DNA of 10,859 nucleotides from JAXGRD01 sp050946655 (GTDB lineage: Bacteria > Bacillota > Clostridia > Peptostreptococcales > Anaerovoracaceae), in the NCBI GenBank assembly GCA_050946655.1, contig JBMNVE010000061.1, forward strand, positions 1 through 10,859, given 5' to 3'. The notes under the pieces were generated by a model that was not told where the DNA came from, made no database searches, and worked only from the letters and a program-made list of their open reading frames with translations. Positions within the stretch are counted from its first letter, which is position 1. Each line of letters opens with the position of its first letter. The position numbers and the translations under genes were made by a program. This document shows positions 6,005 to 10,859 of the stretch, piece after piece.

Positions 6005-6811
6005 ATGATGGAGTTTTTGCGTGTGGAAAATGCCGGGTTTTACTACCAGCCGAAGAAATATATATTCCGGGATATTGACTTTACGCTGAATGGCGGAGAA
6101 GCCCTGTGCATTATCGGAGCAAACGGCTGTGGCAAAACCACTTTGCTGGACTGTGCTCTTGGCTTGACACCGCTGGTGGATGGGAAGGTGTTCGTCGGGG
6201 GGAGGCTTTTGGCTGACATGAAGCCGGCGGATATTGCAAAGGAAATGGCCTATATCCCCCAAAGCCATAAGACTACCTTTGCCTATACCGTGTTGGATGT
6301 GGTGACGATGGGCCGAACCAGCGCTTTAGGGCCTTTTTCCGCCCCGGGAAGAGAAGAAAGGGAGATCGCTATGTGTGCCCTTGAAGAGGTGGGGATGACC
6401 GACTTTGCAGACCGGACTTACACCACCCTTTCGGGAGGGGAACTGCAACTGGTGATCATTGCCAGAGCCATTGCACAAGAGGCAAAGGTGTTGGTAATGG
6501 ATGAGCCTACTTCTCATCTGGACTTTTTTCATGAGATGAAGGTCATGGAAATCATTGCGGAATTGGTCATGGATAAGGGGATGTCGGTCTTGATGGCAAC
6601 CCATTTCCTGAATCAGGCCTATTTTCTGGAAAACATCGGAGTGAAGACGAAAGTAGCACTGATGAAAGATGGCGGGTTTTCCTCGGAGGGAGTGCCTTCG
6701 GTGATGCTTACTACAGAAAACCTGGAGGAGACCTTTAACATAGCTACGGAAATCGTACAAGACAGCAGACATACGAGGAAGTATATTCTTCCCCTGGGCA
6801 TCAGGAGGTGA
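6005..6811 (+). CDS. ABC importer ATP-binding protein (FecE/BtuD type)
   Basis: This 268-residue cytoplasmic ATPase has Walker A GANGCGKT (38-45), Q-loop Q86, the signature LSGGE (142-146), Walker B VLVMDE (162-167), the D-loop SHLD (170-173) and the switch histidine H200. The segment YTVLDVVTMGRTSALGPF (94-111) is typical of the iron-siderophore/cobalamin/molybdate branch. It powers the permease encoded immediately upstream. Tandem ATG codons occur at 6005 and 6008; both follow the GGGGAAGGA region near the end of the permease gene. The stop codon TGA (6809-6811) is embedded in the ribosome binding site of the binding-protein gene, suggesting translational coupling. Confidence 0.95.
   Translation: MMEFLRVENAGFYYQPKKYIFRDIDFTLNGGEALCIIGANGCGKTTLLDCALGLTPLVDGKVFVGGRLLADMKPADIAKEMAYIPQSHKTTFAYTVLDVVTMGRTSALGPFSAPGREEREIAMCALEEVGMTDFADRTYTTLSGGELQLVIIARAIAQEAKVLVMDEPTSHLDFFHEMKVMEIIAELVMDKGMSVLMATHFLNQAYFLENIGVKTKVALMKDGGFSSEGVPSVMLTTENLEETFNIATEIVQDSRHTRKYILPLGIRR
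6803..6811 (+). promoter_or_regulatory. Consensus ribosome binding site for a TTG start
   Basis: AGGAGGTGA, a full match to the anti-Shine-Dalgarno end of 16S rRNA, lies 6 nt before TTG 6818 and contains the ATPase stop codon. It settles the non-ATG start of the lipoprotein gene. Confidence 0.85.
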
Positions 6812-6817
6812 TTTTCT

Positions 6818-7936
6818 TTGGGAAAAATCAGACATATCGATAATAAAAAAATAATCATCTCCTTGTTGACGATATTAATTGTCCTAGCTCTTCTTACTTC
6901 CTTTGCGGGCTGTAACGGTCTTTCGGGAGAAGGGAAGGAGGAGACCAAAAAAATCACCGATTGTGCCGGGAGAACGGTAGAGATTCCAAAAAATCCTGAC
7001 AGGGTCGCTTGTCTGTATGCGCCTACCGCTCATATGATGGCATTACTGGACAAGGAAGATCGGATCGTAGGAGCACCCAACGGGGTAAAGAGCGATGTGT
7101 TGATTCAAATGAAATATCCCGGGATACGGGACGTAGCGGTACCCTACCAGGAAGGAAGCATCAACGTGGAAGAACTGCTGCGCGTCGATGCGGACTTGCT
7201 CCTGATCAGAAAGGACACCCTGCAAAATGAAGGTGAGATGGAAAAACTGGAGAAATTGGGCATCCCCTATGCGGTGGTGGACTATGAGACGATCCCTCAG
7301 CTCTACCGGGCGGTGAGGGTCGCAGGTGATATTTTCGGGGAGGAAGAAAAAGCAGAGGCGTACATAGAATTTTGCAAGGAAACTACCGATTTGGTCTCTG
7401 ACAACCTAAGGGAAGTGACAGGACCGAAGCCCAGAATATTCCATTCGGTCAACGAGGCAACCAGGACCCACAACCGGGGGGACATCTGCAGCGAGATCCT
7501 CACCCTTGGAGGAGTGGATGATGTGATTTCCTCGGAGGAGCAGGGCGGATTGACTGCTGAAGGAAGCAAGGTCTACACCACATTGGAACAGATATATACA
7601 TGGAACCCCGACGGGATCATCGCCAATGAGCAGCCGGTCACGGCGTACATTCTTACAGATCCCAAATGGGCGGGACTGGATGCGGTAAAAAACAAGCAAG
7701 TTTATACTCTTCCCGTAGGCATCAGCAGATGGTGCCATCCCGGATCCATTGAACCCCATATGGGCATCTTGGCCGTAGCCGTGCGCTTTCACCCGGAGGA
7801 GATGAAGTCCGTGGACATGAAGAAATATACCAAGGAGTATTACAAAAAGTACTTTGGATTGAAGTTGGATGATGAAACCATAGAGAGAATACTAATGGGT
7901 GAAGGGATGCGGAAACCCGGAGGACCGGTGACTTGA
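6818..7936 (+). CDS. ABC importer substrate-binding lipoprotein (class III, FepB/BtuF/MolA fold)
   Basis: This 372-residue protein starts with a basic segment, a hydrophobic stretch (about 12-29) and a lipobox ending SFAGC with lipidation at C32. It would be anchored on the outer face of the membrane. The mature part has the periplasmic-binding-protein-2 layout: ITDCAGRTVEIP near the start, the INVEELLRVDADLLL strand-helix, a long linking helix, and a C-terminal lobe with WNPDGIIANE and YTLPVG. These proteins capture chelated iron, cobalamin or, for MolA, molybdate/tungstate and deliver them to the FecCD permease. ISRWCHPGSIEPH, in the second lobe, carries Arg, Cys and two His and could line the ligand pocket, though that is inference. 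It starts on TTG after a perfect ribosome binding site and overlaps the next gene by 4 nt. Confidence 0.92.
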   Translation: MGKIRHIDNKKIIISLLTILIVLALLTSFAGCNGLSGEGKEETKKITDCAGRTVEIPKNPDRVACLYAPTAHMMALLDKEDRIVGAPNGVKSDVLIQMKYPGIRDVAVPYQEGSINVEELLRVDADLLLIRKDTLQNEGEMEKLEKLGIPYAVVDYETIPQLYRAVRVAGDIFGEEEKAEAYIEFCKETTDLVSDNLREVTGPKPRIFHSVNEATRTHNRGDICSEILTLGGVDDVISSEEQGGLTAEGSKVYTTLEQIYTWNPDGIIANEQPVTAYILTDPKWAGLDAVKNKQVYTLPVGISRWCHPGSIEPHMGILAVAVRFHPEEMKSVDMKKYTKEYYKKYFGLKLDDETIERILMGEGMRKPGGPVT

Positions 7937-9384
7937 CAGGGGAAATGATGGAATACGACGTAGTGATCATAGGCGGGGGGATATACGGTTGCCTATGTGC
8001 CAGAGAATTATCGAAATATCGGGTATCGGTTTTAGTGGTGGAAAAGGCATCCGACATAGGGGAAGGGGCAACCAAGGCTAATTCCGGTGTGCTTTATGCC
8101 GGCTTTCACCCTAGGGGAGGCAGTCTGAAGGGAAGATCCTGTGCAGCGGGAAATGCTATGCACCGGCAACTGTGCAGTGAACTGGATGTCCCCATGGAAT
8201 ATACGGGCTCTCTTTTTGTTGCCTTTCATGAAGAGGGGATAAGAACCATCCGGGATAAGATGGACAAGGGCAGAAAAAACGGCGTGCCGGAAATGAAGAT
8301 GATCACGGGGGATCAGGCTAGAAAGTTGGAGCCGGGCCTTTCCCAAGAAGTGAAAGCGGCCATGTACTGCCCCACTACGGGAATCATCTCTCCCTTTAAG
8401 CTGGTGATGGCGGCGGCGGAAAACGCAGCAAAAAACGGCGTAAACCTTCGCTTCAATACGGAGATACAGTCCATCGCAGCCGAGGGAGACGGCTATGTCC
8501 TCAGAGGGGCCGGGGAAGAGATCCGAGGGAAATATGTGATCAATGCCGCAGGAGAGGAGTCAGCAATTATTGAGGGTCTCGTCAGGGAAAGAGATTTAGT
8601 GATCAAGCCAAGACGAGGAGAATATCTGGTGTTTGATGCGCCCTCTCCCATCAAACATGTGATTTATCAGGCGCAGGAGGATGGAGAGAAGGGAACCCTT
8701 ATGGCCCCCACCACCGACGGTCAACTGCTGGTGGGACCTACTTCGGATAATCCTAAAGGGTCTCATTGTACCCAGACCACAAAGGAGGGCATAGACCACA
8801 TCTCATTTGTAGCGAAGAAAATTATGCCGGGCCTGGACATGGGGAAGGTCATTGCAACGTTTGCAGGGGTTAGGGCCAATATTGTCAATGTTCCCAAGGA
8901 AGAAAAGGACTTTGTCATAAGGCGAAGTGCACCGGGTTTCATCAGCATGCTGGGGATCAAAAACCCGGGGTTGACGGCATCTCCGTACTTGGTGAAAAAA
9001 ATGGTGGAACTGCTCTTTGAAGAGGGCATGCCCAAAGAGGAAAATCCGGATTTTGACCCGATCCACCGATTCCCCGTACCCTTTCTTCGGACAACGCCGG
9101 AGGAGCAGGCGGCCATGATGAAAAAGGACAGGTCCTATTTGAACCTGATTTGCCGATGTGAGAATATTACGGAAGGGGATGTGCTACGGCAGCTGAAATC
9201 CCACTTGCCGCCACGAAACCTGAACGGGCTTAAAAAAAGGATGAGAGTGGGCATGGGGAGATGCCAGGGAGGCTTTTGCACCCCTCATCTCATAGAGATC
9301 ATGAGCAGAGAACTGGAAAAAGAGCCCTTTGAAATATGCAAGGGAGATGGAGGTAGCAACTTGGTCAAGGGGAGGTTGCGATGA
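7933..9384 (+). CDS. GlpA-like FAD-dependent oxidoreductase with C-terminal BFD-type [2Fe-2S] domain
   Basis: Residues 8-360 form a DAO-type flavoprotein with the FAD-binding VVIIGGGIYG (10-19), an acidic residue at the end of the second strand (VVEKAS, 35-40) and NAAGEES (204-210). Residues about 400-455 form a BFD-like [2Fe-2S] module with C407xC409 and C444xxxxC449, as in anaerobic GlpA. Relatives oxidise glycerol-3-phosphate or 2-hydroxyacids such as L-2-hydroxyglutarate. Without glpC, glpK or glpF nearby I do not assign a substrate. GGAGGA (7919-7924) is 8 nt before TTG 7933, which gives a TTGA overlap with the previous stop. ATG 7945 or 7948 would give the classical N-terminus and are real alternatives. 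It overlaps the following flavoprotein by ATGA, implying coupled translation and a likely complex. Confidence 0.92.
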   Translation: MTGEMMEYDVVIIGGGIYGCLCARELSKYRVSVLVVEKASDIGEGATKANSGVLYAGFHPRGGSLKGRSCAAGNAMHRQLCSELDVPMEYTGSLFVAFHEEGIRTIRDKMDKGRKNGVPEMKMITGDQARKLEPGLSQEVKAAMYCPTTGIISPFKLVMAAAENAAKNGVNLRFNTEIQSIAAEGDGYVLRGAGEEIRGKYVINAAGEESAIIEGLVRERDLVIKPRRGEYLVFDAPSPIKHVIYQAQEDGEKGTLMAPTTDGQLLVGPTSDNPKGSHCTQTTKEGIDHISFVAKKIMPGLDMGKVIATFAGVRANIVNVPKEEKDFVIRRSAPGFISMLGIKNPGLTASPYLVKKMVELLFEEGMPKEENPDFDPIHRFPVPFLRTTPEEQAAMMKKDRSYLNLICRCENITEGDVLRQLKSHLPPRNLNGLKKRMRVGMGRCQGGFCTPHLIEIMSRELEKEPFEICKGDGGSNLVKGRLR

Positions 9385-10709
9385 AACGGATAGCGGTAAT
9401 TGGCGGAGGCCCAGGCGGCATGGCTGCAGCGGTAGCGGCAAAAGCTTGCGGTGTGCCTGAGGTAGTCCTCTTTGAGCGTCAACCCTATTTAGGTGGTGTG
9501 CTTCCCCAGTGCATCCATACGGGGTTCGGGATAGAACTGTATGAAAAAGATTTTACCGGGGGAGAATATGCTCACTTTTGGAGCGAGAAAACATGGGAAT
9601 CGGGAGTTTCGATAAGGAAAGAAACGGCAGTCTTGGGTCTTTTCCCCGGGAAGAAGTGGACACTGGATGTCATGGATAAGCGGAGGGGAAGAGAAAAAAT
9701 ATCGGCGGATGGAGTGATTGTTGCAACAGGATGTCGGGAAAGGACGCTTCCCCAAATGCTGATTCCCGGCAGTCGTCCTGCAGGAGTGTTCACGGCAGGA
9801 ACGGCCCAGTATATGATGAATATAAAGAATATGCTGCCGGGCAGGTCTGCGGTCATCTTCGGGTCAGGGGATATCGGGCTGATCATGGCAAGAAGAATGC
9901 ACTTGGAAGGAATGAAGGTCCCCATGGTTTTGGGGATGAAGGGAACCGGCCTGACCAGAAACGTGACCCAATGTGTTCGGGACTTCGGTATCCCCCTTCG
10001 CTATGGATGGACACTCACATCTACTCATGGATACAGCCGCCTGAAAGGAGTGACCGTTGCACCCTTTAAAGAGGACGGAAGCAAGGATATTGATATTTCA
10101 CGTAAGGAGTACATCCCCTGCGATACCCTCCTAGTGGCGACGGGACTGATCCCGGAACTGGAGGTATGTAAGGAACATCTAGGAAAGCCCGGTCTGTACC
10201 TTTGCGGAAACGCTTCTCGTGTCCATGATTTGGTAGATCATGTCACCGCTGAGGGTGTGGATGTGGGCGTCGGAGCAGCGGAATATGTATTAGGGCCCTT
10301 GGCCTCTCCTGAGGAACTGAAAGAAATACGTGGCTTCCGTGGATTTGACAGAAAAGAGGATACTTGGGGGAACATGGTCTGCACAGTGTGTCCCAAGGGA
10401 TGCGTCCTTCAGGTAGGGGAGAACCCATTTTCAGTTGGCGGAAACCAATGTGAACGGGGGATTGCTTTTGCACGGCAGGAATTGCTGGAGCCAAAACGTA
10501 TGGTCACATCCGTGGTGGCGATCCGACAGTCCCAACGACTGATGTCGGTGAAGACAGATAAGCAGATCCCAAAGGAAGATATTCCTAAGGTGATGGCGGC
10601 AATCAAAAGGAGCGTTGCTCCTGCCTCAGCAAGACACGGAGACGTGATCGTCCAAAAGATTGGAGGCACCGACGCGGACATTGTCGCTACAGGGGAGGGC
10701 ATAGAATAG
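9381..10709 (+). CDS. GlpB-like NAD(P)/FAD oxidoreductase fused to a DUF1667-type domain
   Basis: This protein has 442 residues. The first about 310 hold a two-dinucleotide-binding flavoprotein. They show AVIGGGPGGMA (5-15) for FAD, VIVATGCRERT (112-122), a second Rossmann loop GSGDIG (161-166) and LLVATGLIPE (250-259) with GLYLCGNA (271-278). LPQCIHTGFG (41-50) and FTGGEYA (58-64) are typical of the family that travels with GlpA-like proteins. Residues about 332-442 carry C334, C337, C341 and C357 (CTVCPKGC...GGNQCERG), matching DUF1667, which I know mostly as a separate small protein encoded beside such flavoproteins. The cysteines probably bind an Fe-S cluster or metal. The start is in an ATGA overlap. 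It is the last gene of the operon. The electron donor and acceptor are unknown. Confidence 0.9.
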   Translation: MKRIAVIGGGPGGMAAAVAAKACGVPEVVLFERQPYLGGVLPQCIHTGFGIELYEKDFTGGEYAHFWSEKTWESGVSIRKETAVLGLFPGKKWTLDVMDKRRGREKISADGVIVATGCRERTLPQMLIPGSRPAGVFTAGTAQYMMNIKNMLPGRSAVIFGSGDIGLIMARRMHLEGMKVPMVLGMKGTGLTRNVTQCVRDFGIPLRYGWTLTSTHGYSRLKGVTVAPFKEDGSKDIDISRKEYIPCDTLLVATGLIPELEVCKEHLGKPGLYLCGNASRVHDLVDHVTAEGVDVGVGAAEYVLGPLASPEELKEIRGFRGFDRKEDTWGNMVCTVCPKGCVLQVGENPFSVGGNQCERGIAFARQELLEPKRMVTSVVAIRQSQRLMSVKTDKQIPKEDIPKVMAAIKRSVAPASARHGDVIVQKIGGTDADIVATGEGIE

Positions 10710-10769
10710 CAGCAAAAAAGAGGTGGATATCCCAATGTCATTAAGTTAATGAAAACGCAAGGCAATCTG

Positions 10770-10810
10770 AAAACGTATACAAATCCTTCCTTGGGAAAGG
10801 ATACGTTTTT
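10770..10810 (+). terminator. Putative terminator after the six-gene operon
   Basis: AAAACGTA (10770-10777) pairs with TACGTTTT (10802-10809), and TCCTT pairs with AAGGA further in, after a 6-nt left-side bulge. The right arm ends in TTTTT (10806-10810). It lies 60 nt after the last stop codon. The A/T-symmetric base could serve both strands. The bulge makes it weaker than the terminator near 2750. Confidence 0.6.
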
Positions 10811-10859
10811 AGATGGATCATATGAGTTTTATGGGACACGAAGCTGCCCACCTCGCCGG

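Noticed and set aside
7933..9384. Assignment as glpA, anaerobic glycerol-3-phosphate dehydrogenase.
   Set aside because: The domain order fits, but no glpC, glpK or glpF is nearby and the operon encodes an importer, so the substrate is left open.
9381..10709. Identification of the last flavoprotein as AorC, the NAD-reducing subunit of an AOR complex.
   Set aside because: It is far from the AOR genes, overlaps a GlpA-like gene, and carries a DUF1667-type tail, all pointing to the GlpB-like branch.
10813..10859. Open frame ATGGATCATATG... running off the window end, and an overlapping open frame on the minus strand.
   Set aside because: Only about 15 codons are visible on the plus strand. The candidate ribosome site lies within the terminator stem 11 nt away, both strands are open, and neither short peptide is recognisable.

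Overview
The window reads as part of an anaerobic, probably Gram-positive (Bacillota/Clostridia-type) genome. It has strong AGGAGG-type ribosome binding sites, several TTG and GTG starts, a lipoprotein binding protein, a tungsten/molybdenum aldehyde:ferredoxin oxidoreductase (AOR), a polyferredoxin, and GlpA/GlpB-like flavoproteins. The taxonomic placement is inferred from gene content and translation signals; no rRNA or tRNA gene is present. Eleven protein genes are supported. No mobile element, CRISPR array or long repeat is seen, and no stretch over 300 bases lacks a gene.

Region 1 (about 1-2771, plus strand). A promoter is followed by a structured leader that resembles the Moco/Tuco (molybdenum or tungsten cofactor) riboswitch and ends in an intrinsic terminator. 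Behind it lie a four-cluster ferredoxin, the AOR catalytic subunit, and a MoaD/ThiS-type ubiquitin-like sulfur carrier with a C-terminal Gly-Gly. A strong terminator closes the unit.

Region 2 (2765-3919, minus strand). A two-gene operon, transcribed towards region 1, encodes a small ThiF/MoeB/HesA-type E1-like enzyme and a small MOSC-domain protein. Together with the MoaD-like protein these look like a private pterin-cofactor or sulfur-handling set for the AOR.

Region 3 (4098-10709, plus strand). Six genes are packed with gaps of 1-6 nt or 4-nt overlaps. They are a protein resembling the kinase-like part of the archaeal tRNA-modifying enzyme TiaS, a complete FecCD-type ABC importer (permease, ATPase, lipoprotein binding protein), and two flavoproteins. 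The first flavoprotein is GlpA-like with a C-terminal 2Fe-2S domain. The second is GlpB-like with a DUF1667-type four-cysteine domain fused to its C-terminus. A hairpin with a T-tract follows at 10770-10810.

Working model (inference). The locus encodes an aldehyde or carboxylate redox enzyme with its electron-transfer partner, its cofactor-maturation proteins, a cofactor-sensing leader and perhaps a dedicated oxyanion importer (tungstate or molybdate, by analogy with the FecCD-type MolABC system). The TiaS-like protein is the main unexplained component: bacteria do not normally use the TiaS tRNA pathway, and here the gene opens a transporter/flavoprotein operon.
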